NCBI GenBank assembly: GCA_900552345.1
Contig: URZN01000007.1
Location: 1-13,288 of the forward strand
Direction: 5' to 3'
From: an uncultured Collinsella sp.
GTDB taxonomy: Bacteria; Actinomycetota; Coriobacteriia; Coriobacteriales; Coriobacteriaceae
Length of the DNA: 13,288 nt
Made by a program: the position numbers and the translations under genes
Notes under the pieces: generated by a model
Database searches by the model: none
Told to the model about the DNA's origin: nothing
The model's input: the letters and a program-made list of their open reading frames with translations, nothing else
Shown here: one piece after another, positions 1-10,185 of the stretch
Position numbering within the stretch: the first letter of the stretch is position 1
Layout of the letters: the number at the start of each line of letters is the position of its first letter

Positions 1-2220
1 AGCCACAACCGTCCAGAAGCCAAACTGCCCAAGGACAAGCAGGTTATAGAACTGGTTGATGAACAGGCCGATCACCCAAGCGAAGGCGCACTCGTAGCCG
101 AGGGCAATCGCGGTCCACTTGCCGGAATCCATCTGGTTGCGGATGGTACCCATAGCGGCAAAGCACGGAGCGCACAGCAGGTTGAACGCGCCGAAGGCAA
201 CGCAGGCGCCCATGGTGGGGAACATGCCGGCAAACGCGGTCCACAGGCACGGGTCGGTCTCGCCCGCGTCGGCGACGGACAGCAGCGAGCCGGCGGTGGC
301 GACGACGTTCTCCTTGGCGACGAGGCCAGAGACAGTCAGCGCGGTTGCCTGCCAGGTGCTAAAGCCGAGCGGGGCGAAGATCCAAGCGACCAGGTTGCCC
401 AGCATGGCGAGCACGGAGTAGTCCATGAACTCCTCGGGGATGCCGTCCATCGCAGGCAGGAAGCCAAAGGAGCCGTTGTAGCTACCAAAGTTGGAGAGGA
501 ACCACACCACGACGGTAGAGGCGAAGATGATCGTGCCGGCCTTCTTGATAAAGGCCCAGCAGCGCTCCCACACGTGCAGCGCCCAGGAGCGGATCGCCGG
601 GAAGTGGTAAGCGGGGAGCTCCATGACAAACGGGGTCGGGCGGCCGGCGAAGAGCTTGGTCTTCTTGAGCATGAGGCCCGAAGCAATGACGGCAAAGACG
701 CCCAGGAAGTAGAAGAGCGGGCTGATCCACGCGGCGGTGGTAGAAGAATCGCCGATGATGGAACCCATGAGCAGGGCGATGATCGGCAGCTTAGCGCCAC
801 AGGGAATGAACGTGGTGGTCATGACCGTCATGCGGCGGTCCTTCTCGTTCTCGATGGTCTTGGTAGCCATGACGCCGGGGACGCCGCAGCCCGAGGACAC
901 GAGCATGGGGATGAAGGACTTACCGGACAGGCCAAAGCGGCGGAACACGCGGTCCATGATGAAGGCGACGCGGGCCATATAGCCGCAGTCCTCCAAGAAG
1001 GACAGCATGACGAACAGCAGGAACATCTGCGGGACGAAGCCGAAGATGGCGCCCAGGCCGCCGACGATGCCGTCGCAGACCAGCGAATCGACCAGGCCAC
1101 CGTCCTCGGTGCCGCCCGCCACAAGGGCGTCGTGCACCACGGTGGTGATACCCGGGACATAGGGGCCGTACTGTGCCGGGTCGACCGAGTCGGCATTGTC
1201 ACCCGCAGCCTCGACGGCCGCGTCGTAGGCGTCGCGACCCTGGCCGAGCACATACCAACCGTCGGTACCGAAGAGCTGGTCGTTGGTGAAGTCGGTCACC
1301 GTGCCGCCCAAGGTAGAAACGGCGATGTAGTACACGCAGAACATGATGACCACAAAGATCGGCAGGCCCAGGATACGGTTGGTAACCACGCGGTCGATCT
1401 TCTCGGAGGTGCTCATCTTTGCCGGAGCCTTGGTGAGGCACTCGTCAATGATGTGGGCAATCACGCCGTAACGCTCGCCGGTGATGATGGACTCGGCGTC
1501 GTCGTCGCAGTCCTGCTCGCACTGGGCGACCAGCTGCTCCACGCGAGCGGCCTTCTCCTTGGTGAGGTTGATGAGCTTGCAGGCGTCCGCGTCGCGCTCG
1601 AACAGTTTGACCGCGTAGTAGCGGCGCTTGTTGGCGGGAACGCTCGCAGGCAGGTTATTCTCGATGTGGTCCAGAACGTCCTCGATGGAGGAATCGAACT
1701 TGTGCTCCGGCACCTGGCCCTTGGAAGCAGCGGACTTCTTGACCTGCTCGAACAGCTCCTTGATGCCCTTGTTCTTAAGAGCCGAGATCATCATGACCGG
1801 GCAGCCGAGCTTCTTGGAAAGCTTGTCCGTGTCGATCTTATCGCCGTTCTTCTCGACCAGGTCGGCCATGTTGAGGGCAACGACCACGGGCAGGCCGGTC
1901 TCGATAACCTGAAGCGCCAGGTACAGGTTACGCTCGAGGTTGGTGGCGTCGACAACCTGGACGACAACATCGGGCTCGCCGCTCATGAGGTAATCGCGCG
2001 AGCATTGCTCCTCGGGGCTGTAGGGGGAAAGCGAGTAGATGCCAGGGAGGTCCGTGATGGTAACGTTCTTGTCGCTTAGGAGCTTGGCCTCCTTTTTCTC
2101 AACCGTGACACCGGGCCAGTTGCCAACGTAGCCGTTGGCGCCGGTGATCAGGTTGAAAAGCGTGGTCTTGCCGCAGTTGGGGTTACCCGCCAGCGCGACA
2201 TGGATCTGAGAATCCGCCAT
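1..2220 (-). CDS. feoB: Ferrous iron transport protein B (FeoB), C-terminus cut by window edge
   Basis: GTP-dependent inner-membrane Fe2+ transporter. The frame stays open to the left edge, giving 740 residues and lacking only the end of the protein. The N-terminal G domain is clear: G1 GNPNCGKT at 12-19, the G2 region near 37-40 (GVTV), G3 DLPG at 57-60, G4 NMAD at 117-120 and G5 SAL at 146-148. A helical GDI-like region follows, then the polytopic membrane domain. The two conserved Cys motifs of the pore are present: GCGVP at 444-448 and PCGAKLP starting at 473. A long polar stretch (about residues 304-376) after the first membrane helix is probably an extended outside loop. The start is fixed by the ATG at 2218-2220 with an AAGGA-type ribosome site 5-6 nt upstream. 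It is the last gene of a feoA-feoA-feoB set, 122 nt after feoA, and may also have its own promoter. Identification is very secure. Confidence 0.97.
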   Translation of the reverse strand, partial: MADSQIHVALAGNPNCGKTTLFNLITGANGYVGNWPGVTVEKKEAKLLSDKNVTITDLPGIYSLSPYSPEEQCSRDYLMSGEPDVVVQVVDATNLERNLYLALQVIETGLPVVVALNMADLVEKNGDKIDTDKLSKKLGCPVMMISALKNKGIKELFEQVKKSAASKGQVPEHKFDSSIEDVLDHIENNLPASVPANKRRYYAVKLFERDADACKLINLTKEKAARVEQLVAQCEQDCDDDAESIITGERYGVIAHIIDECLTKAPAKMSTSEKIDRVVTNRILGLPIFVVIMFCVYYIAVSTLGGTVTDFTNDQLFGTDGWYVLGQGRDAYDAAVEAAGDNADSVDPAQYGPYVPGITTVVHDALVAGGTEDGGLVDSLVCDGIVGGLGAIFGFVPQMFLLFVMLSFLEDCGYMARVAFIMDRVFRRFGLSGKSFIPMLVSSGCGVPGVMATKTIENEKDRRMTVMTTTFIPCGAKLPIIALLMGSIIGDSSTTAAWISPLFYFLGVFAVIASGLMLKKTKLFAGRPTPFVMELPAYHFPAIRSWALHVWERCWAFIKKAGTIIFASTVVVWFLSNFGSYNGSFGFLPAMDGIPEEFMDYSVLAMLGNLVAWIFAPLGFSTWQATALTVSGLVAKENVVATAGSLLSVADAGETDPCLWTAFAGMFPTMGACVAFGAFNLLCAPCFAAMGTIRNQMDSGKWTAIALGYECAFAWVIGLFINQFYNLLVLGQFGFWTVVA

Positions 2221-2240
2221 TCAATCCTTCTTCCTTGTGT

Positions 2241-2266
2241 GCCTGCGCTGCTTTCTCCGCGCAGGC
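2241..2266 (-). other. Hairpin in the feoB leader
   Basis: Perfect 8-bp inverted repeat GCCTGCGC (2241-2248) / GCGCAGGC (2259-2266) with a 10-nt loop, lying between the feoB operator-like dyad and its ribosome site. No T-run follows on either strand, so it does not look like a terminator. It could stabilise the feoB mRNA 5' end or a processed end between feoA and feoB. Function unknown. Confidence 0.4.
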
Positions 2267-2292
2267 TGGATAATGTGCTTCAAAGTGCTGCA

Positions 2293-2338
2293 TTAAGTTA
2301 GAAAAACCTAACTTTATCTGCAGAAATATACGTAGCAA
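2293..2338 (-). promoter_or_regulatory. Candidate feoB promoter with metalloregulator-like dyad
   Basis: A perfect 7-bp inverted repeat AAGTTAG (2295-2301) / CTAACTT (2308-2314) with a 6-nt AT-rich centre sits between feoA and feoB. On the minus strand a TTGCTA hexamer (2333-2338) is followed after 16 nt by TAAAGT (2311-2316), a plausible -35/-10 pair whose -10 lies inside the dyad. Spaced TTAG/CTAA halves recall DtxR/IdeR-type iron boxes more than Fur boxes. The dyad is seen directly; the promoter and the regulator family are inferences. Confidence 0.45.
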
Positions 2339-2342
2339 GCCC

Positions 2343-2564
2343 CTACTGGACCTCGACGACGGCCGCCTCCTCCTTGCGGATGGAAAGCTCGTAGCCGCGC
2401 ACGTTGATCTCGACCGGATCGCCGAGCGGTGCTACCTTTACGACCTTGAACGAAGTGCCCTTGATGAGCCCCAGGTCCATAAGGTGGCGGCGAAGCGCGC
2501 CCTCACCGTGAAGCTTGACGATGGTGGAGCTCTCGCCCACCTTAACGTCACCCAACGTCTTCAT
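2343..2564 (-). CDS. feoA: FeoA-domain protein, second copy
   Basis: Small cytosolic FeoA protein (73 aa) with an SH3-like fold, thought to act on FeoB. It shows the family pattern: an N-terminal segment ending in a conserved Gly (VGESSTIVKLHGEG), the LRRHLMDLGLIKGTSF motif around residues 24-39, then APLGDPVEINVRGYELSIRKEEAAVVEV, where beta strands with the conserved Asp-Pro and Gly are expected. Length is normal for free-standing FeoA (about 75 aa). The ATG at 2562-2564 has a purine-rich AAGGGGG about 9 nt upstream and AAGAGG directly adjacent. It lies 39 nt after the first feoA and 122 nt before feoB. It is closer to classical FeoA than its neighbour, as it keeps the DP-xx-hydrophobic-x-xxG-hydrophobic pattern. 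Family assignment is secure; the division of labour between the two copies is unknown. Confidence 0.93.
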   Translation of the reverse strand: MKTLGDVKVGESSTIVKLHGEGALRRHLMDLGLIKGTSFKVVKVAPLGDPVEINVRGYELSIRKEEAAVVEVQ

Positions 2565-2603
2565 CCTCTTGTCCCCCTTTCGGTTTTTATCAAATGCTGT
2601 GGA

Positions 2604-2846
2604 CTAACCGACGGTCATGATGTGCATGGCAACCTTGGAATCGATGCCAAAGCGTGCGCCGAGCACAGTGACGATGATATTGGCGCCACTCGAGCTCACC
2701 ACGTGGATTTCGCTGCCCTCGACAAAGCCGAGGTCCTTGAGGTGGTGCTTCATATCCTCATTGCCCTTTACACGAGACACGCGCACGGTTTCGCCCGCTT
2801 TTACCATCGAAAGCGGCATTGCCGGCATCTGCGGTCCGCAAGACAT
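2604..2846 (-). CDS. feoA: FeoA-domain protein, first copy
   Basis: An 80-aa FeoA-domain protein, first gene of the iron-uptake set. After a short N-terminal extension with one Cys (MSCGPQMPAMPLS) the FeoA core begins at MVKAGETVRVSRVKGNED. It continues through MKHHLKDLGFVEGSEIHVVSS, the family's hydrophobic-DLGF-xxG motif, and ends in a beta segment ARFGIDSKVAMHIMTV. It differs markedly from the second copy, for example SGANIIVTV in place of LGDPVEINV, so the pair is not a recent duplication. The ATG at 2844-2846 is supported by AGGAG 6-8 nt upstream. Upstream lie the large inverted repeat at 2889-2942 and, before that, the terminator of the HPr gene, so this gene probably begins the transcript. 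Confidence 0.9.
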   Translation of the reverse strand: MSCGPQMPAMPLSMVKAGETVRVSRVKGNEDMKHHLKDLGFVEGSEIHVVSSSGANIIVTVLGARFGIDSKVAMHIMTVG

Positions 2847-2888
2847 GAGTGGCTCCTAACGTCAGTTCGTCCTCAACATCGACGCGGT

Positions 2889-2942
2889 AAAAGTTAACCA
2901 CGCCTATGTTCGCTTTAGTAAACTAACACGTGGTTAACTTTT
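2889..2942. promoter_or_regulatory. Feo operon upstream control region: nested inverted repeats
   Basis: A perfect 14-bp inverted repeat AAAAGTTAACCACG (2889-2902) / CGTGGTTAACTTTT (2929-2942) encloses 26 nt. Within those 26 nt lies a second perfect dyad TTAGT-AA-ACTAA (2915-2926). The block starts 43 nt upstream of the first feoA and shares AAGTTA and TTAG/CTAA words with the feoB dyad at 2295-2314. The position fits an iron-responsive operator overlapping the feo promoter; no clear -35/-10 pair could be chosen. The repeats are directly visible; the regulatory role is inference. Confidence 0.55.
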
Positions 2943-2985
2943 TGGAAAGGGTCCCCATTCAGATTTCGAAAAAGTTTCCTATACG

Positions 2986-3026
2986 AAACAAAAGGGCGCG
3001 GCAAAGGACCATCCTTTACCACGCCC
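2986..3026 (-). terminator. Rho-independent terminator of the HPr-family gene
   Basis: A 15-bp stem (2994-3008 with 3012-3026, loop of 3 nt, two G-U pairs on the transcript) ends 9 nt after the stop codon. On the minus strand it is followed by TTTTGTTT (2986-2993). Strong classical terminator that separates the HPr gene from the feo operon. Confidence 0.88.
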
Positions 3027-3034
3027 TATCATGC

Positions 3035-3283
3035 TTAGAGCGAGAGATTTCTGATCGACGTAACGCAGGAAGCCTCGTCTACGCCCGAAACGCGGAAGAT
3101 GATGTCCTCGCCGCACTCGCCGTAGAGAGCCATGAGTCCCATGACATCGCGGCCATCCGTGTGGCGATCGCCGATACTGACTGACACGTCGCAACGATGC
3201 TTGGCAATGATGTCATAGAGCAGCGCAACCGGGCGGGCATGCAATCCCAACGGATCTTTAATCGTCTTTGTAAACTCGACCAT
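3035..3283 (-). CDS. HPr-family phosphocarrier protein with Asp at position 46
   Basis: Phosphocarrier domain of the sugar phosphotransferase system (82 aa). The active-site motif GLHARP places the phosphorylatable His exactly at residue 15 if translation starts at the ATG at 3281-3283. That start has a strong GGGAGGGG ribosome site; an upstream in-frame ATG at 3326-3328 would add 15 residues and lacks this support. An ungapped alignment from memory with Bacillus HPr puts RDVMGLM over KSIMGVM, so regulatory Ser46 is Asp46 here (codon 3146-3148). The rest (MGLMAL, ISGVDEA-like SGVDEA end) is typical. It is monocistronic, with its own terminator at 2986-3026. It may be a ptsH paralogue that escapes HPr kinase control rather than the main HPr. 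The fold is certain; its partner enzymes are not visible in this window. Confidence 0.9.
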   Translation of the reverse strand: MVEFTKTIKDPLGLHARPVALLYDIIAKHRCDVSVSIGDRHTDGRDVMGLMALYGECGEDIIFRVSGVDEASCVTSIRNLSL

Positions 3284-3309
3284 GTCCCCTCCCACGACAT
3301 CGTACATTC

Positions 3310-3343
3310 GGCTGGCAAACCCAGCCATGTGGTAGTTATTGTA
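3310..3343 (-). promoter_or_regulatory. Possible -10 element and short leader hairpin of the HPr gene
   Basis: On the minus strand TACAAT (3338-3343) is a good -10 match, but no convincing -35 is found at the usual spacing. Downstream in the would-be leader is a 6-bp hairpin GGCTGG (3310-3315) / CCAGCC (3321-3326). Weak support. Confidence 0.3.
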
Positions 3344-3380
3344 GCGTTAGATGCTTGTCGAGAGCCCCTCTGGATACCCC

Positions 3381-3598
3381 GTGGTCAAAAAGTGGCAAAT
3401 ATGAGTACTGTCACCAATTTAGTAGCAGCAAAATCGAGAGCAAATTGCCTACTTTGAGCGATTCGAAGAGGTTGAAAGCCGTCAAACGCCCTTTAAAGGG
3501 GGTTAGATAAATTGATTTTGAGTCCATTTTTGCTCAAAACCGGCCGATAGATATGGCACTTATTTTGCAACAGTACTCATATTTGGCATTTTGTCCAC
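3381..3598. repeat. About 218-bp element with terminal inverted repeats (MITE-like candidate)
   Basis: The non-coding stretch 3284-3703 is dominated by this block, visibly AT-richer than the surrounding genes. Its ends are imperfect inverted repeats, 3381-3411 and 3570-3598. Their inner 16 bp (CAAATATGAGTACTGT and its complement) match perfectly, the GTGG/CCAC tips match, and weaker matching continues inward to about 3424 and 3557. The interior has further dyads: CCCTTTAAAGGG (3490-3501), TTTTGAG/CTCAAAA (3516-3522 / 3533-3539) and AATCG/CGATT enclosing CAAA/TTTG (about 3431-3462). No open frame of note and no transposase. No clear target-site duplication is visible. It could be a non-autonomous mobile element, a structured RNA or a folded intergenic repeat. 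The structure is seen directly; mobility is inference. Confidence 0.55.
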
Positions 3599-3620
3599 AG
3601 GGCCCAAAATCCATGCTCCA

Positions 3621-3656
3621 AAACACAAAAGGAGGGGCCTCGTAAGGCCCCTCCTT
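3621..3656 (-). terminator. Rho-independent terminator of the amino-acid permease
   Basis: Perfect 12-bp stem AAGGAGGGGCCT (3629-3640) / AGGCCCCTCCTT (3645-3656), loop CGTA, followed on the minus strand by TTTTGTGTTTT. It lies 47 nt after the permease stop codon. Confidence 0.9.
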
Positions 3657-3703
3657 AGGAAGGGGAATCGATTTATTCCACAGCCGTAGATTAATCCCAG
3701 CTT

Positions 3704-5179
<1,476 letters not shown>

Positions 5180-5203
5180 TCATCTATTAAATGTCATCCA
5201 AAA

Positions 5204-5289
5204 CCGTCCGAGCTGCAAGTGCAATCGCGGACGGCGCACCTGCTAAGGGGAATGGGGAAAAGGGAGTCAACAAAGCCATCCCCCTTAAC
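5204..5289 (-). other. Two hairpins between ebgC and the permease gene
   Basis: The 153-nt gap holds two inverted repeats. First, 5242-5255 pairs with 5276-5289 (14 positions, two imperfect, 20-nt loop). Second, CCGTCCG (5204-5210) pairs perfectly with CGGACGG (5228-5234), and on the minus strand TTTTGG follows, so it may act as a weak terminator or attenuator. A third short dyad GTCCA-GG-TGGAC is at 5304-5315. As the second hairpin ends only 36 nt before the permease ATG, a leader-type control of the permease, or leaky ending of the ebg transcript, is possible. Confidence 0.45.
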
Positions 5290-5320
5290 GGCGCGAAGCA
5301 AACGTCCAGGTGGACGAATA

Positions 5321-5776
5321 CTACTTGTTGGGGAAGGAATAACCTTCGACCGTCACGTGCAGTACCACGACGCGGGGATCCGAAGCCTCGGCGATAACAC
5401 GGTAAGCCTCGTCGATCTCGACGACGGCAACGCCGCCGGCGGGAATCGTCACGGTCTCCCCCGCCCCCTCAAAGCGCTCGCGATCATCGATATCGCTGTA
5501 AGCGCGGGTGCAGGTGAGGCCTGCCTTGGGGGCAACCTCGACGGTCAGGTCGCCGTCGAGCGGAGCGAGCACGGCATGGTAGCGACGGTGACCGACCAGA
5601 TCGGCGGTTGCGGCCTCGCGGGCATAGACCCACCAGTACACCAACGAGTCGCCGATGGAGTACGCCACATCGTGCTGCAGTTCAGAAACGCCGTCGAGCG
5701 CCTGTCCGGTACGCATCCACTTCTTGACGGACTTCATCTGAGCGTCGAAATCGGCGCGCGAGTTAAAGACATGCAT
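5321..5776 (-). CDS. ebgC: Ebg beta-galactosidase beta subunit (YhcH/YjgK/YiaL family)
   Basis: Small cupin-fold subunit (151 aa) that in E. coli forms a heterooctamer with EbgA and is needed for full beta-galactosidase activity. Landmarks shared with E. coli EbgC (recalled): KKW near 18-20, VAYSIGDSLVY at 37-47, GHRRY at 62-66, EVAPK at 80-84, a DDRE...GAGETV segment around 97-109, DEAYR at 122-126 and a C-terminal VTVEGYSFPNK. Length matches the E. coli protein. Its ATG is 3 nt after the ebgA stop, with a perfect AAGGAGG inside the ebgA end, so the two genes are translationally coupled. One oddity: E. coli FEVH after GHRRY is HAVL here, removing a candidate metal-binding Glu and His of the cupin pocket. 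Assignment is secure through both sequence and the ebgA neighbour. Confidence 0.95.
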   Translation of the reverse strand: MHVFNSRADFDAQMKSVKKWMRTGQALDGVSELQHDVAYSIGDSLVYWWVYAREAATADLVGHRRYHAVLAPLDGDLTVEVAPKAGLTCTRAYSDIDDRERFEGAGETVTIPAGGVAVVEIDEAYRVIAEASDPRVVVLHVTVEGYSFPNK

Positions 5777-5779
5777 GAC

Positions 5780-8803
<3,024 letters not shown>

Positions 8804-8820
8804 TCATCGTAGTGATTCTT

Positions 8821-8836
8821 GTGCAACCGGTTGTCC
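8821..8836. promoter_or_regulatory. LacI-family operator O1 (ebgA proximal)
   Basis: GTGCAACCGGTTGTCC, centred on the perfect palindrome CAACCGGTTG with a central CpG as in LacI-family sites. It covers the expected ebgA transcription start, 32 nt upstream of the ATG, where a bound repressor would block initiation. Confidence 0.85.
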
Positions 8837-8838
8837 TT

Positions 8839-8868
8839 ATCTTACGGGCGATGCAAAAAACTGTGCAA
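8839..8868 (-). promoter_or_regulatory. Candidate ebgA promoter
   Basis: On the minus strand TTGCAC (8863-8868) and TAAGAT (8839-8844) are separated by 18 nt. The -35 overlaps operator O2, and the predicted start falls within operator O1. The hexamers are only partial matches to consensus; placement between two operators raises confidence. Confidence 0.5.
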
Positions 8869-8878
8869 CCGGTTGTCC
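8863..8878. promoter_or_regulatory. LacI-family operator O2
   Basis: Exact copy of the 16-nt O1 sequence, 42 bp away centre to centre (about four helical turns). Overlaps the inferred -35 of ebgA. Confidence 0.85.
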
Positions 8879-8907
8879 GCTGAACGGTCGATTTGGCCGG
8901 GTTAACG

Positions 8908-8923
8908 GTGCAACCGGTTGTAC
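8908..8923. promoter_or_regulatory. LacI-family operator O3
   Basis: GTGCAACCGGTTGTAC, one base different from O1 and O2 and closer to a full palindrome. Its centre is 45 bp beyond O2, suited to cooperative binding or looping by a dimeric or tetrameric regulator. Confidence 0.83.
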
Positions 8924-9164
8924 AATCGCAACACTTATGTCACCCTGAGTATCGAAACTCAGCGCAAGACATCGTTCTTAAGCTCGTAGGCAACCTCCAC
9001 GCCCGCTGATATCTCACCCACACGAGACGTATTCGATTTCGGCTTGGTTGCAAAACGACACCGGTCACCGGATATCATGAACGCTGTTCAGGCGCACTAT
9101 AGTAAGCTGTATCCGCACCAGCCCGTATCAGTGACAACATCGACCACATTTTCCAGGAGACGCC
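8924..9164. other. Rest of the ebgA-lacI divergent intergenic region
   Basis: No gene seen. It holds a 6-bp hairpin CTGAGT/ACTCAG (8945-8950 / 8957-8962), an odd palindrome CCGGT-C-ACCGG (9061-9071), and a TATAGT hexamer near 9099-9104 that could be the -10 of the regulator gene, without a convincing -35. The regulator's ribosome site AGGAGA lies 6 nt before its ATG. No further full copy of the CAACCGGTTG operator is present here. Confidence 0.4.
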
Positions 9165-10181
9165 ATGACCCAACCAGTTCGCACCGCACCTACGCTTGCC
9201 GAGGTTGCCGCAGCTGCCGGCGTGTCGCGCTCCACGGCATCGCGCGCCCTCAACGATTCGCCCCGCATTAGCGAGGAAACCAAAAAGCGCGTCCGCGCGG
9301 CGGCCAAGGAAGTCAATTTTGTCCCCAACGCTCGTGGCCGAGCGCTCGCTGTCGGGCGCACGGAAATCATCGCCGTGCTCGTGACCGAGCCCCTGAGTGA
9401 ACTCTTCAGCGACCCCACCTATAGCGAGTTTTTGAGCGGCATTACCGAGGAACTGTCGGAGTCGTCCTATCTGCCCGTTATCTTGCAGGCGTCTTCTACG
9501 CATGAGCGCAACCGCGCACGCGAGCACTTTGAGCGCCGCTCGTTCGACGCCGTGATCGACGTCTCCCCCTACAAGGGCAGCGAGCTGCTCGAGGTGCTGC
9601 GCGAGCTGGGCGTACCCACCGTGTTGTGCGGCCAGCTCGAGGGCCACCCCTATCGCGATGTGTTCTCGACGGTCTACTCCGACGACGAAGAGGGCGGACA
9701 TTTTGCGGCACTCGCCATGAAGGATCGCGGGCGCAAAGATATCGTCGCCGTGTTGGGACCGCAAGACAACCCCGCTGTTGTCGACCGTCTGCGCGGCTAC
9801 CGCGCCGTCTTGGGCGAAGACCTCCCAGACGCAAACGTTATCTATACCGGCTGGAACAGCGGAGACGGCTATCAGGCCATGCACCAGATCCTCGCGCGCG
9901 AGATTGCTTTCGATGGCGTGCTCTGCGGGTCGGACCGTATCGCGGCTGGCGTCATCACCGCACTCAACGAGGCAGGCCTATCCGTTCCGGCGGACGTTTC
10001 CGTCGTCGGCTTCGACGATCACGAGATTGCGACGCGCTGCGTCCCCGCGCTCACGACCGTCCGCCAGCCCCTGCGCGAAGAAGGCCACATGGCCGCCAAC
10101 ATTGCGCTCGACATGATCAAGGGCGCCGAGCCCACCACCTCCGTGATGCACATGCAGCTGATCCAGAGAGACTCGCTATAA
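9165..10181 (+). CDS. LacI-family transcriptional regulator, likely controlling ebgAC
   Basis: DNA-binding repressor (338 aa). The N-terminal helix-turn-helix spans about residues 9-30 (TLAEVAAAAGVSRSTASRAL), followed by helix 3 and the hinge helix NARGRALAVGRT (55-66), whose Leu would intercalate at the central CpG of the operator. The periplasmic-binding-protein-like effector domain fills 67-338, with family landmarks CGSDRIAAGV (254-263), VVGFDD (280-285) and LTTVRQP (296-302). The ATG has AGGAGA upstream. It is transcribed away from ebgA, and three CAACCGGTTG palindromes lie in the shared region, so it is most likely the local Ebg repressor, functionally comparable to E. coli EbgR. The inducing sugar cannot be read from sequence. 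A run of hairpins follows its stop codon. Family assignment is certain; the target is a strong inference. Confidence 0.95.
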   Translation: MTQPVRTAPTLAEVAAAAGVSRSTASRALNDSPRISEETKKRVRAAAKEVNFVPNARGRALAVGRTEIIAVLVTEPLSELFSDPTYSEFLSGITEELSESSYLPVILQASSTHERNRAREHFERRSFDAVIDVSPYKGSELLEVLRELGVPTVLCGQLEGHPYRDVFSTVYSDDEEGGHFAALAMKDRGRKDIVAVLGPQDNPAVVDRLRGYRAVLGEDLPDANVIYTGWNSGDGYQAMHQILAREIAFDGVLCGSDRIAAGVITALNEAGLSVPADVSVVGFDDHEIATRCVPALTTVRQPLREEGHMAANIALDMIKGAEPTTSVMHMQLIQRDSL

Positions 10182-10185
10182 GAAA

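Noticed and set aside
574..2079. Plus-strand open frame opposite feoB
   Set aside because: Antisense of a certain gene; Asp/Gly/His-rich composition, no motif.
3284..3328. Upstream ATG extending the HPr protein by 15 residues
   Set aside because: The ATG at 3281-3283 has a GGGAGGGG ribosome site and puts the active His at the family position 15.
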